A model generated the notes under the pieces. The model was given only the letters and a program-made list of their open reading frames with translations. It ran no database searches and was not told where the DNA came from. The translations under genes were made by a program, and so were the position numbers. DNA of 64,000 nucleotides from Zeus faber (Eukaryota > Chordata > Actinopteri > Zeiformes > Zeidae). Shown here in pieces: positions 12,085-51,196 of the stretch. The DNA lies in assembly GCA_960531495.1 (NCBI GenBank), contig OY482861.1:5167839-5231838 (forward strand), given 5' to 3'. Position 1 is the stretch's first letter. Every line of letters begins with the position of its first letter.

Positions 12085-12860
12085 TACACAGTTCTAGTCG
12101 GCCACCCCTAACCAATGCTCACAAGCAGAAACGGTTGCAGTGGGCCCAGAAATACATGAAGACTAATTTTCAAACAGACTTGTTTACTGATGAGTGCCGT
12201 GCAACCCTGGATGGTCCAGATGGATGGAGTAGTGGATGGTTGGTGGATGGTTGGTGGATGGCCACCATGTCCCAACAAGGCTGCAACGTCAGCAAGGAGG
12301 TGGCGGAGTCATGTTTTGGGCCGGAATCATGGGAGGAGAGCTGGTCGGCCCCTTTAGGGTCCCTTAAGGTGTGAAAATGACCTGGGCTAAGTATATAGAG
12401 TTCATGACTAACCACTTTCTTCCATGGTACAAAAAGAAGAACCGTGCCTTCCGTAGCAAAATCATCTTCATGCATGACAATCCACCATCTCACGCTAAGA
12501 ATACCTCTGTGTAATTGGCTGCTATGGGCATAAAAGGAGAGAAAATCATGGTGTGGCCCCCATCCTCCCCTGACCTCAACCCTATTGAGAACCTTTGGAG
12601 CATCCTCAAGAAAAATATCTATGAGGGTGGGAGGCAGTTGGCATGAAAACAGCAGCTCTGGGAGGCTATTCTGACATCCAGCAAAGAAACCAAGCAGAAA
12701 CTCTCCAAAAACTCACAAGTTCAATGGATGCAAGAATTGTGGAGGTGATATCAAAGAAGGGGTCCTATGTTAACATGTAACTTGGCCTGTTAAATTGTTT
12801 TTGATTGAAATAGTTTTTGATTTCAGTAAATATGACCTAATGCTGCAAATTCCCATATGT
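12085..12860 (+). mobile_element. Tc1-like DNA transposon, 3' half
   Basis: The plus strand encodes the C-terminal two thirds of a Tc1 transposase: LQWAQKYMKTNFQTDLFTDE at 12136-12195 (with the first catalytic Asp in the TDE segment) through DLNPIENLWSILKKNIYEGG near 12570-12635. It then runs into a 3' untranslated end resembling CAGTAAATATGACCTAATGC. An in-frame TGA interrupts it at 12372 and another stop follows at about 12512. The N-terminal helix-turn-helix and left terminal repeat are absent; the element starts abruptly at the ERV leader. It is non-functional. Confidence 0.88.
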
Positions 12861-15300
12861 CACCAGTTGTTCTTCCTTGGACCACTTTTGAACACCGCAC
12901 AAGACCTGCCATTTGGATTTGCTCTGACCAATAGTAATAATAACAATATTAAAACTTACACACAAGCAGTTTCCTCTTAAGTAAACATAGAGGTTAAAAT
13001 CTTAATGCTTAGTTTGATGTGGACGGTCATTCATGATCTGATACATTTTCTTAAAAGGTGACTGGGTTCTTGTCATAAGGGTGAGCTGTACTCTGTAATA
13101 ATCTGAGATTGTAATATGAGAGTATAAGAGAGAAAATAATGGTATTTTCTGTGAAATAAAATGATATGATATATGATATAATCTAAGCTTTATGTGAAGT
13201 TTTCAAATTGTGTTTCTGTTTATGTACAATCTCTGCTTATTTAAACATTGCATGTATTACTTATGTTATTCTAAGTAATAATGTGCATATTACAACCACT
13301 ACTACTTATAACAACCTCAGGTAATGTTGGATGAGACTGACGATTTGGAACAATGCAAAATCATACAATCACACCACATGCATTTTATTGCACATCAAAC
13401 CAGAGATAAGTGCGGATAAGTCAAACGAACACATGCGTTTCTGAACCGTCAAACTCAAATGGCATTCTGACCTAATTCAATATCTACCGTGTGACATTAA
13501 TTATTTTAGAGGTCATAGAAATGACGTGGACATTAATAGAAATAAAGCCTCTGATCATAACAATGAAAAGCAATAAAATAACATAAGGAAATATAAAGCC
13601 ATAAAACATAAAAGAAAAAAAAAGTCCATTATTACAGGAAGCACGAGCTCAATTAATATATGCCTTTTGGATGGCTTTGATTGCGGTTAAAAAAGAAAAT
13701 ACTAACTTGTAATAATAATAAAATCTTTTTTCGGCTGCTCCCGTTAAGGGTCGCCACAGCATCATCTGCCTCCAATACCTTCTGTTCTGCGAATCTAAAT
13801 AAAATAATAAATAATTACAAAAAAAGCACAACTCACAAAAACAATAAACCAAATCATACGTGGGAAAATGCAAACCTCACATATTCATGTGATTATGTGG
13901 GCTTATATGTCAAAGTTCTGGGCAAGAACACATAGTAACCCCCCACCCCCATCACACATGACTCAACAGTCCAGTCACAGTAAAACATGCTTACATACTG
14001 TAAATTGTAATATTTTCATTCAAATACATTAACACGGACAGATTGCACAAAATGTTGATAATGAGTCGAGACAATATTGACAATATTGTCACACTCATAA
14101 CATCACTGCCAAGATATCATGATTGTAAATATTTAGGGTTTTCCCCACTTTTTTTTTTTTTTTTCATCAAAGTGAATGCATGTTCAAGGAAACCCAAATG
14201 GAAGCAAATGTATACCCCCTTGTGTAGATACACATAACCGGAAACACATTTCGTAGTCATTATGTACTAGATTTAATTTCTTAGATATTTTCATTCAATT
14301 TAATGCAGTTTACTTTGCTGATGGACAGTTATATCTCTCAGCTCAAGCTACCACGTTATAGTCTGGCCAAATGTAATTACCATCATGAAAAATTGAAAGA
14401 AATAAAAAATCCTCTTAATGTGTCCAGATTCTGATTAAATGTTAACTTGCTCATCTGTACTAGTGTTTCCAAACTGACAGTAAATAGCTAGCCTAACCAA
14501 ATAAGAAGACAGAATGCAGCAGAGACCTAAGTGTAAATGTCAAATAATAGATGAAATGGCATCTTTCTCAACAGAAACGTATTAACGGATATTTCGGAGG
14601 CCGCCCTACAAGAAGGCTAAACATTTTATAAAGCACCAGCATGATGGACACAGACATCATGCTGTGTGTGTGTGTATTTGATTGCATGACGTCTACTTGA
14701 TCTCACCAACCAGGTTTTTTTTGGTGAAACGTCTGAGTTGCTTATTGAGTGTTTCTCATGTGTTTTAACTTTGGAAACACACTTTGGCTGTTGGATATTA
14801 CATCAGAACAGCACACAAGAAAACAAGACTATTAAGGAACATCAATAGCATAAATAACAATATACCCTACAAAGGCCGTTTAATTTGACCATGGTCGTAT
14901 ATTCTAGCTGGCGGTTGTGTATATTCAATCCATCAAAAAACAAACAAAAAAAAACCCAAAAAACATTCAATGGAAATGGAATATAGTGTCATTATAACTC
15001 ATCTTTTCATGTCCTCACCCAAAGTATGCCGTGGTAAATGTTTTAAATATACCAGGGTTAATTCTTGGCCTCATCATGGTTCCAGTAATTGATGGCCCTT
15101 ACAGGAGTTCACAATTTTTCTTTCTGTTGTTATTGTCATTTCAATTTGCTTCATTATTTTCCCCCAAAACAGCTTTGTATTGTAAACCTGCGCACACACT
15201 GACAGAAAGAAAGAAAGACTCTAAAAACCAAACCGACTGGACCCGTTTGCTGGTCTATCGTGTGTAGGTTGCCACTCTTGTCCCGATTTAATGGTTAGGG
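12861..15300. other. Intergenic stretch, no gene recognised
   Basis: This is AT-rich sequence 3' of sh3glb2. Short ORFs lack conserved motifs. A small fragment at about 13725-13800 (CGGCTGCTCCCGTTAAGGGT) matches a repeat also present in reverse at about 52015-52050. No RNA gene or further exon was seen. Confidence 0.5.
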
Positions 15301-15306
15301 TCCATA

Positions 15307-15312
15307 TTTATT
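15307..15312 (-). terminator. sh3glb2: Candidate poly(A) signal of sh3glb2
   Basis: The minus strand reads AATAAA about 110 nt after the sh3glb2 stop codon. It is the first canonical signal downstream. Use is inferred only from position. Confidence 0.4.
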
Positions 15313-15420
15313 CTGAAACTACATTGAACATCACTTAACCCTTGGTGTGCTGGATACGTACAGCAACCACTAATGCTTCATATGCATGTCATGGGGTGTC
15401 TTGGCCGTGGCAGCAGTCCA

Positions 15421-42652
<27,232 letters not shown>

Positions 42653-42900
42653 TACGTCCGCCTTCGCGCACGGAGGCCCTTTACACGAAAAACACGCTCG
42701 ACGCTACGAGGAGAAGCCTCTTCATCGGCGTCGCGTCGACGACACAGCGGCTAAACGCGAGGTTGAGAGGCTTAAATGTGGTTCGCGGCTGTCGGAAATC
42801 GACTACACGCCCTGTCGTTAAAGGGCCCGCTCCCACTGGCCCCCCATAGGCTACGTCACTACATGGGACGACAGGTGAAGTTGTGCAGATTCAACTCGTG
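42653..42900 (-). promoter_or_regulatory. sh3glb2: CpG-rich promoter / 5' UTR region of sh3glb2
   Basis: Upstream of the ATG the sequence becomes rich in CG dinucleotides (for example CGGCGTCGCGTCGACGACAC at about 42727) in contrast to its AT-rich surroundings. It contains a CRE-like TGACGTA (minus sense, about 42851). No TATA box is evident at a suitable distance. The start site is not determined. Confidence 0.55.
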
Positions 42901-42959
42901 ATCACGCAGAATGTGTATTCGATGACGTCCCATTGTAAAAATATATATGGAAATTGGAA

Positions 42960-43410
42960 ACGTATGTTTGGTGTTTATTGACAAATTCTTATTGTCCACG
43001 GCATTTTAGATTGTGTATTTGTTGCGAATTTTCTGGGTTACCTGTACATTGCCTTTTTTTGTGTTTACTGTTATAATTGTAGGTTTATTTTATTGTTGTC
43101 TTTTTTCCCCCAATTTATAGGTTTACATTTAATGTTTATCATGAGGGTTATTGTTAATTACCACATTTTTACTGTTCATTCATTTTTCATATTAAGGTTC
43201 ATTTTTTCCTTTTTTTGTTAGGTTTATTTTTATTGTTTACTTCTTCTGTTTATTTTTCTTACAAATGTATCCATCCTCTAGTTAGTGTTTAGGTTTATGT
43301 ACATTGCCTTTATGTTTATTGCCTGACTACTGTTGCCGATTTTGAGCTGCTATGACACTGCAATTTCCCATTAGGGGATGAATAAAGTATCTATCTATAA
43401 GCATGAGATA
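42960..43410 (+). mobile_element. Truncated LINE-like 3' end
   Basis: A T-rich stretch ends with GACACTGCAATTTCCCATTA, GGGGATGAATAAAG, then TATCTATC repeats. This is the form of a common fish LINE tail. A short related tail is at about 60605-60650. No coding sequence; the left boundary is uncertain. Confidence 0.45.
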
Positions 43411-43550
43411 TTGGTGCAAAGGTAAGACATCTATTCACAAATATTGCCCATTGCATGCTCATTTTAATAACAATTTATCAGACACAAGTGGCTAGATACT
43501 TGTTTATGGATAGTAAGCTTTTTTTTTATAATATTGAGACTAATCTCTCC

Positions 43551-43746
43551 GTATTCAAGTTCAAGAGATTATTTGTCACATACATACACATACGGTGGTA
43601 CATATATGCAGTGAAATGTCATGACACCCGGTGATTATGCACAAGCGCAATAAGCTCGAAAAATACTCAAATGTGCTTAACGACATGCTGTGCTCGCGCA
43701 GGCGGCCGCAAGGGGCGGCGCCACAATCGCGATTCTGGGTTCTATA
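43551..43746 (-). mobile_element. Truncated LINE 3' end, inverse copy
   Basis: Reverse counterpart of 39105-39300, including the GCGGCCGC core and the TTCAAGAGATTATTTGTCAC tail. It lies about 1 kb upstream of the sh3glb2 start codon. Confidence 0.7.
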
Positions 43747-44079
43747 ATTATATAATAGGATTAATTGTCTGTGTTGTATTAAATATACATCTAAATCCTC
43801 CTAAATGTGTTTACCTTCATAACAGAATATGGAGGCCATTCATCATCGTGAATTATAGGAAAGTTTCCTTCAAAGATTCTGTTGTTTCCCCTTTATTTCC
43901 AACGATGCAATTCTTTTGTTTCCTAAAACTGTGTCCGAATTCATAACTGCAAGGTGTCACTTCACAGTTCAATACAGGCGAACACTCACATAAGTCTTGC
44001 ATCTAAAGTCCATATTGACGTCTCCTCATTCTGACAAAAGGGATCACTTGTTTTGTTTTCAACTTTTTGCTAAACTGCA

Positions 44080-45230
44080 ACAGTTAGTTACTGCAATGGT
44101 TAGTTAAAAGCACATGTAGAGCAGCAGCCATGCAGCATGTAAAGATTTGAGGTACTAGTTACAGGCCTGAATGGAGCACCATGAACTTGAATGCATTGAC
44201 CTGGAAGGGAAAGCATATGAACTGCCTGTGCTTGGGAACTAGCTACAGGCACATCAAAATTAGCATCTTTTAGGTCGAGGCTTGTGAACCGGTCATCCTT
44301 TGGATTGGGCGTAACCTAACTGTGTTCAATGGAATCAAGAAATGCACTGTATAATACTGACCTTGTTGTTCGGTCTGTCAAACTGCATGCTGCCAGTGCT
44401 GTTTTTTGGGGGTTCTCGACCAGACATCTTGACAATCCAGGACAGCATTGGAACTGGAGTTTTCACCCCTGTGACAGAGTTACAGGGGTAATCCACTCAG
44501 GGGTCTGAAGTAAGAGTCCTGTGATAGGCTGATGTGCTGCCTGATGTGTTTGCTGTACCTATCCTGGAACAGTGCAAGGTGTATGGACAGCCCTCCGAGC
44601 CTCTCTGGAGATAAAAAGCAAATGCAAGCAGTGAGGCGTCACTAAGTCTCCAGGCCTTAGGTAAGGACCCCCTAGGGTGAGGTGCACACAGCCAGGGGCC
44701 TGTAAGGTTTGGGACATGGCAAACCATAGCTGCCTGCATCCTGCATATCCGCTAAGGTCCAACAATCATTGGGGAGTTAAAGTCAAAGATTTGGGGTCTG
44801 ACCAACACCTCTGCAACTCCTCAAAATAAGGTGACAAGCTGTGAGTCACAAGAAAATTCACTAGCGGTGCCTACCTGTAGGTGAGCTTCAGTCAGCAGCC
44901 TAGCACCTACTTGCTCACAAGACATGTGACCAAGCATCCAGTTTTTAGTGAATTTAGCTTCGATGTTTTTTTTATTACGCCAAGATATCACCTTATCCAT
45001 CTTAATCTTTCTGTTGAGACAGCCAATCCAAACGGGCTATCAGAAGGTCAGCCCAGACTCAATGAGGCACATACCAAATGCATTGATGGCTGAGTTCACA
45101 TTGAGTCTCCCGAGTTGGATTAGGAAAAACGGCCTTGACTGAATTTTGGGGACAGCTAGCAAAGGTCAATTTGCATGGTAGCCAGCTTATATGTACTGCT
45201 TCACTCTCTGGATTGTTTCAGCTGCTATGG
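44080..45230. other. Unresolved intergenic stretch with a short ORF
   Basis: On the minus strand MSGREPPKNSTGSMQFDRPN is open at about 44365-44430 and is followed by AACAACAAG/GTCAGT, a donor-like site. It has no partner exon that I could find and no family I recognise. It could be a retroelement remnant or a first exon of something else. Confidence 0.25.
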
Positions 45231-45429
45231 TAAGATATTCCAATAGGTATGGTATTCAAAATCAGATTTTTTTCTTTTGTTTTATTTGCATTTATTGGTG
45301 AAAGTGGGGCACTGAGGAATAGAATGTGTCCTTAGAATTGGAGGTGGTGTCAGCATTTACATTCACATCCATATACTTAAGATCTTATTTTCACAGCTTG
45401 TAGCACAATTAATAGAGTTAGAATGGATG

Positions 45430-45960
45430 CTGTGGTGTGGGGGTGGTGTAGTTTATGCAGCCACACGTGTTTTGAGTCTAGGCAATTGGGCCAGAGGTGG
45501 CTGTATGTCTGTTGCTCATCAGAGCAATAAACAAGCAACAGGTAAATCACCCATCCCCCCACACACACAGGGAGAGCCTCTGTCATGACATGGGTCCATC
45601 TGCTCCCGGCTTGTTATATCAGGGGATGGTAGCTCAGGCGGTAGAGCTGGTGGTCTAGTGATCTAAAGATTGCTGGTTTGATTCCAGGCTCCTCCTGCTA
45701 GCATGCTGTAGTGTCCTTGAGCAAGACACTTAACCCCTAAATGCTCCTGATGGCTGCGTCCGTCGGTGTTTGAACAATTGTAAGTCGCTTTGGATAAAAG
45801 CGTCTGCTAAATGTAATCTTGCCACTCTCTACAATAAACTGGTGTGTTTGCAACATCTCTGCCTGTGTTTCTGTGTCGGAAGGCCGTAAACGCCACTCGG
45901 GTGGCGTGTGATAGGCGGAACTGCCACGGATGCATATTCTTTTGCGCAATGAGCAATTTA
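45430..45960 (+). repeat. LTR-like repeat block, copy 2, with SINE inside
   Basis: Shares GGTGGCTGTATGTCTGTTGC, the C-rich CCCATCCCCCCACACA and CATCTGCTCC with 19766-19975, and GTGTGATAGGCGGAACTGC with 25493-25560. It includes ACAATAAACTGG, a possible poly(A) signal, interrupted upstream by the SINE at 45621-45819. LTR identity is an inference. Confidence 0.45.
45621..45819 (+). mobile_element. tRNA-derived SINE, copy 3
   Basis: Same family as 37115-37312. A box GGTAGCTCAGGCGGTAGAGC; the B box is GGTTTGATTCC with one change; the tail ends GTCTGCTAAATGTAAT. It lies within an LTR-like block. Confidence 0.88.
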
Positions 45961-46379
45961 GCCCTTGAAAAACCACAAAAAAACACCATCCTTTCCACAA
46001 ACAAAAAGCTCAAAGTACAGTCAGAAATATGTGTTTTGCTCTAAAAAAGAATTGTTGAAGCTCATAAAACTGATCAGACTCAGAGCTGCGTAGAAGTTGA
46101 GATAGTTGAGTTATACTGCAGCCGTCTCCAAATGTAGTTCCCCATAATATCAGGTTTATTGCATTTCAAAACAATCGGAGGCATCGTCAATTATCTTATG
46201 AAACTTCTGACTACTGTCTGTTTCATGTTTTCGGAATATACCTTCATCATGGTTTTTAGAAGACTAACTCAATTGCACAATTGGACTGAAAAGGTAAAAT
46301 CACAATTTTAACTCCATTAACTGTGCTGCGGTCCAGGAAAATAACATTTGTGTGACACTAGTTCAACAATTCTTTAATA

Positions 46380-47090
46380 TGTGTATGGCATTATTGCACA
46401 CAGAACTTTTGAGCTTCATGCTGTATATGAAAGGTACTATACAAATAAGTTATTATCATTATTGTTAATTAAAAATAAAACAGCTACTACTGCAATCATC
46501 TGTGTAGATTGTGAATAATATTGGTCAGAGCACAAAACCTGTGTTGAACCAGACCCTCATAGTACTGCACTGACCTCCATCAAATCCACTGGAATGTTTG
46601 GGTAATTATAACGACTAAAATGATATTTGTGCCAATATCTCAAGAAAAACCATGGTAATTAAATAAGATCAGCGCACATGAGTGAGAGAAATTGAAGGTG
46701 GCAATCTCCACTGCTGTATTTAACAAGCTTGTTGTCACAATTAAATCTAAGATTAAGGATCGTGATCCTTCACTGTCTCAATTGATGACCCCAAATTTGA
46801 ATGATATAAATAATAATATTTACCTTTTTTATTAAATGCATTTTGCATGTTAAGATTTTTTTATTTTAATGCAATTTTGTACATCTACTAGTATTACCTT
46901 ATCCTTACCCTGTTTTTAATGCAATTCATTAGTTTAGTTATTCTACTTTATTCTGTAAATGCATTTTGCTTTGCTTTTATTTTTGCTATTTGATGGCCTC
47001 CTAATGTAAAGCTCATTGAGTTACATGTAGTGGATGAACGGTGCTATACAAATAAAGGTTATTATATTATTATTACTATTATGATTATGT
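46380..47090 (+). mobile_element. Two LINE-like 3' tails
   Basis: GGTACTATACAAATAAGTTA with TTATTATCATT at about 46432-46470, and GTGCTATACAAATAAAGGTT with an (ATT)n tail at about 47040-47085, both plus strand. These are typical L2-type 3' ends. The sequence between and before them is not recognised. Confidence 0.5.
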
Positions 47091-47589
47091 TGTGACATTA
47101 ACCAAAGAACATTGAGAGTTGAGATCCAAAATCCATAAAGTTACACGCCATCGAACAGGGAATTAATCAAAAAAATACTATTTTTACATTTGACTTTTGG
47201 GCTTCCAAGTGAAAATGAACATGGTGGAGCGGTGGCAGGGTAGCATAATCAGCCCCAGCAATGCACTACGGTCTATGGTTTGATGTGACTGAATACAGCA
47301 GGCATTCAAAACATTTCATGACGTTGGTTAAAGCCACAGGTCTGAAGTCATCGGATACCATGCGATTGTCCTTCGCCAATGGTTCTTAGAGTGAGCGATT
47401 AATCAAAATCACTGAAAATTTGAGCCAGTTAATCGATATTGTAATATACTATTGCTCATATTATCTGGACCATATCACACCACAGCAACAACCTCGCTGT
47501 TGTTGTGCTTTGTTAACTGCAGAATTCAACTTTAAATTCTAAATGGGTTGAAAGCACTTTCTGTAAGCAGCAGAAACTGTGTTTCAAAG

Positions 47590-47962
47590 TGAGGTGTCTG
47601 GGAATAAGTAGCATCCCAAGACAGTGCCCATTGTATAAAATAATAATTATTAACAGACGGTGCCAGGGATCTCAAGAGAGAGACAGAGCCCATTGTCAGG
47701 GGTCCCGGTGATAAGGGAGGTGAAAACGTGAATGGTGACCTATGTAGGGGAATCAGAGGGTCAACGTTGTCTCTGGCTTAGCATGAAAGCACCTGCCTGA
47801 GTTTCATTCGACAGAGAATCCACTCTGCTTGGTTCTCTCCTGGACATCCTAGGCAAGTCCAGTCTGATGCTGTTCTTTTGTAATAAATCTATTATTTTAC
47901 TCAAGTCAGCGTCAGCGGTCTCTCCATCTTCATCAACACATCAAATTCATCAAGAAACTACA
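47590..47962 (+). repeat. 5' LTR (partial) of ERV copy B
   Basis: Similar to the R/U5 half of the copy A LTR and to 53410-53679. Landmarks: AGAGACAGAGCCCATTGTCA, CATAAAAG-like TATA region (GCATGAAAGCACC here), TTTGTAATAAATC poly(A) signal and the terminal AAGAAACTACA at 47962. Most of U3 is missing upstream. The left boundary is approximate; homology fades around 47560-47600. Confidence 0.78.
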
Positions 47963-47965
47963 AAG

Positions 47966-47984
47966 TGGCATCACGAACAGGATC
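47966..47984 (+). promoter_or_regulatory. Candidate retroviral primer-binding site (copy B)
   Basis: TGGCATCACGAACAGGATC begins three bases after the LTR end. TGG at the start is expected, because tRNAs end in CCA. I could not assign the priming tRNA from memory. Confidence 0.6.
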
Positions 47985-48577
47985 TGCTGGGCCTCACCTT
48001 CCGATGCTGCCTGCTCCAGCAAATTACCACTCTCAGGGTGAGTGTTACCTCACAAAATTGAGCTGTGTGTGGTTCTTGAGGCGGTAGTATTTTGGCCAGA
48101 TACGCTGCACTGATAAGAGCATATTGTGCGGAGATGGAGATGATGTGTTGATGTGTGAAGTGAGTTTCCATCTAAATTGGGGTTTATTAAGTTTTAAAAG
48201 ACGTAAATATGGGGAATAAGAGAATAATGAACGAAGAAAGAGAGAATTAAGTTGAAATAGAGAATAGGGATGAGAGAAATAAAAGATGAAGTTAAAAGTA
48301 AAAGATAAAGGCTTGAAAGATGTGGAAAAAGTAGAAATAAAAAGTAATTGTAGAATGGCAGACTAGTAGCCAAAAGCTATTTAAATAACCATGCAAGATT
48401 AATGGAGACAGGGCCCGTACCTCCTTAAAAAGTAAGACATGTGTACATTAAATGCTGCATGAAAGTTGGCCAAATGAAAATATAATATAGTCAAATCTAG
48501 GTAGGAAGAACAAAGAGGAAATAACCCTGGCCAGGGGAATTGACTCAATATAAAATTATATAAATGAAGACGAAAAA

Positions 48578-48870
48578 GATGAAAAGTGAAAAAGAGATAA
48601 AAGTTAAAAGTCGAAAGTAAGATGAAAAAGGATGAAAAGTGAAAAAGAGATAAAAGTTAAAAGTCTAAAGTAAGATTAAAAAGGATGAAAAGTGAAAAAG
48701 AGATAAAAGTTAAAAGTCTAAAATAAGATGAAAAGTGAAAAAGAGATAAAAGTTAAAAGTCTAAAATAAGATGAAAAGTGAAAAAGAGATAAAGGTTCAA
48801 AGCCTAAAGTAAGATGAAAAGATGAAAAGTGAAGCAAAAAGAGTTACAAGTTAAAGTCTTAAAGGATGAA
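48578..48870 (+). repeat. Minisatellite, 53- then 43-bp units
   Basis: Six head-to-tail units start with GATGAAAAGTGAA at 48578, 48631, 48684, 48727, 48770 and 48821. The periods are 53, 53, 43, 43 and 51 bp. The 10-bp steps show loss of a sub-block. Purine-rich on the plus strand. Confidence 0.9.
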
Positions 48871-50726
48871 AAATAAAGTTTGAGAAAAGCAGAATGAGTG
48901 CATGCTGAAAGAATCTGATTAAAAGGATAATTTGTTAAAAGTTTGGCCAAAGTGAAAATTTTAAAGTCTGGCCAAAGTGAAAATCTTGATGAAATTAGAA
49001 AAGTATACATGAGTCAACATTTAAGTATAAAGTCAAGCGCTGTTGAAGTTTTGGAGAATCTGATGTATTGCTGGACAGATATGTCTTTTTCCTTTTGGTG
49101 TGTGAGTGTGCCTGTGTGTGTGTGTGAGTGTGCCGGCTAAAGAGGTGTGAAGAGATTTGTGTATTGTTCGTGTATATGTATAAATTATATATAGAATACA
49201 TGGGTTATTAAATAGGAACACATATGTGGTGAGCAGTTAGATAATACATAAAAGAAACATTTCTTGCCCCTTTAGTGATAAATATATATGAGCCTGTTTA
49301 TGGACTTTGTAAAGCTGATAATAAAGATTGAGCTTTTCTTTAAGGACGTTTGATAAATATATATGAGCCTCTTTCTTCAAAGGATGTTTTATAAATATAT
49401 ATGAGCCTTTTTCTTTAAAGGACGTTTAATAAATATATATGAGCCTTTTTCTTTCAAGGACGTTTCATACATTTGATAAAGGATATGAACCTTCACAGGA
49501 CTATATTTTTGATAACAAAATGAGCCTTCTTGAGAGAAGGACTAGAATCACTAGAAACAGTCTGCCTACACATGCATATACACATTCAGAAGAGAAAAGA
49601 GAATCTCCTGCTCTGAATTATGGGTAGGATTTGTGGATTGTTTGGTTGGTGTGTGAGTTTTTTCTCTTTGTGCTTGGAGTGTGTGACAGTGCTTGCTGTG
49701 AGTTCTGTTGGTTAAAGGAGCAGATAGTCTGAGCTGAAACAGGATGTTCGTTCGCTGACAACCAGTGCAAACTGGAAGGTGTGACTAAATTTAAGAGGTG
49801 GAGCAAGGGGTGGTGCTTCATAGTGGAATAAAATAAATAGAAATTGAATTAAATAAAAATAATGAATTAGAGGTAATAGACTAATATACTCTTTAGATTT
49901 AAATGCGTCGTATGAATAAAAGTAAACATTGCTTTATTTCAAATGTGCGAGAAATAAAAAAGCTGATAATGTATGTCTCATTGAATTGTATTATAGTATG
50001 TATAAGAATTTAGAGTGGTCTTAAGACACTGAACTCTTGTGTTGTTCTTCTTGTTTTTTCTTTCTTCCCTCTTTTACTTTGCTGAGTGAGAGCTGGGGGA
50101 AAGACAGAGAAGATGGAATCTGTCTGAATCATCCAAGGGGCAGATGACAAGACATCTGGCAGTTCTTCACAGACACCGGGAGCTTGCGGATGACAGCGCA
50201 TAAGAAATTCTGAATTCCTTGAATAAGGCCAGTACGGATTATCCACAAACTCTTTTCAATAGACACCTGCATTTACCTATATGTGTGTACATCTAGTTAT
50301 AACCTACATGATTGCTTGTTCTCACATATAGGATTACAGTAGTTCTTTTTCTTATATTGCGTTTGCAATTAGTTAGTAATGACACTTGGCAAGGACTGAC
50401 TAATCAAGGCATTCGCCTAATTAATGGAGCATTATTGATTTGATTGATTACATGCGGAAAAACTGATTTGATTTAAATACAGTTGAGTGCTGTGAATATT
50501 GGTTTCATTATCTGAGTATGGTTTATCTTGATTGAGGCTGTTTTGAGAGTGAACATTGATGGACATTTTGATAACTGAAGATAAATGAGTATGATCAGAT
50601 GTATCAGATCACGAACAAGTGAAGTTTCTTTCATAAGTGGAAAGCTATTGGTCTCCTTTGGGGTTGAAAAATTCATTTGTTTTTGGTGGAGTGTGATTAC
50701 ACGGTGCTTTAGTGGGATTAGAGATT

Positions 50727-51151
50727 TGGGATTAGTGGCACAGTGCATTGCACTGCTGCCTCACAGCAAGAAGGTCCTGGGTTCGATTCCCACCCCCGCT
50801 GTTGGCACCGTGCTCCGGCGGGTTATCTCCCAAATAGGAGCCTTTCTGTGTGGAGTTTGCATGTTCTCCCCGTGCTCACATGGGGTTTCCTCCACCTCAC
50901 GTCAGTAAGGACCCCCCTAAAAAACATGCACCCATCATTGTCTGACCAGCGATGGACATTTATCATCTGGTCCCCGGGCGCGTCCACGTATGCTGCCCAC
51001 TGCTCCTGGCTGTGCCCCCAGAGGAAGGACAAGCCAGGATGGGTCAAAAGCAGAGAATCCATTTCACCAGCCACCATCAAAGCATGTGTGTGTGTGTGTG
51101 CAAGCATGTGGTGTGTTGCGTGATGAATAAAGACTGTTTCTTCTTCTTCTT
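50727..51151 (+). mobile_element. tRNA-derived SINE of a second family in the ERV leader
   Basis: The head has GTGGCACAGTGCATTGCACT, then a perfect B box GGTTCGATTCC (50780-50790). The conserved body has GTGTGGAGTTTGCATGTTCT followed by CCCCGTG, as in widespread fish and shark SINEs. The 3' part has ATGAATAAAGAC and a (TTC)n tail. It separates two leader segments that are contiguous in copy A. Confidence 0.8.
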
Positions 51152-51196
51152 TATAAATAATTTTTAAATAAATCAATTTGATTTAAAATAAAAGAA

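Larger units (their letters stand above)
47985..51196 (+). repeat. Untranslated leader of ERV copy B (about 3.2 kb including a SINE)
   Basis: There is no protein-coding gene. The leader contains A/G-rich sequence, a minisatellite (48578-48860), a second tandem block at 49278-49470 (units of about 38 bp around ATAAATATATATGAGCC) and, from about 49170 on, strong similarity to the leader of copy A. The SINE at 50727-51151 is absent from copy A. Short ORFs here show no motifs. Confidence 0.75.

Noticed and set aside
1-12860. The two flanking Tc1 pieces as halves of one transposon split by ERV copy A
   Set aside because: They are in opposite orientation, both are 3' parts, and their C-terminal sequences ([12 protein letters not shown] versus DLNPIENLWSIL) belong to different families.
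48578-48870. CRISPR-like regular repeats
   Set aside because: Units are contiguous head-to-tail without unique spacers, and the genome is eukaryotic; this is a minisatellite.
50585-51176. ORFs of 107-126 codons across the ERV leader
   Set aside because: They run through a SINE and non-coding leader; frames are not kept in copy A.
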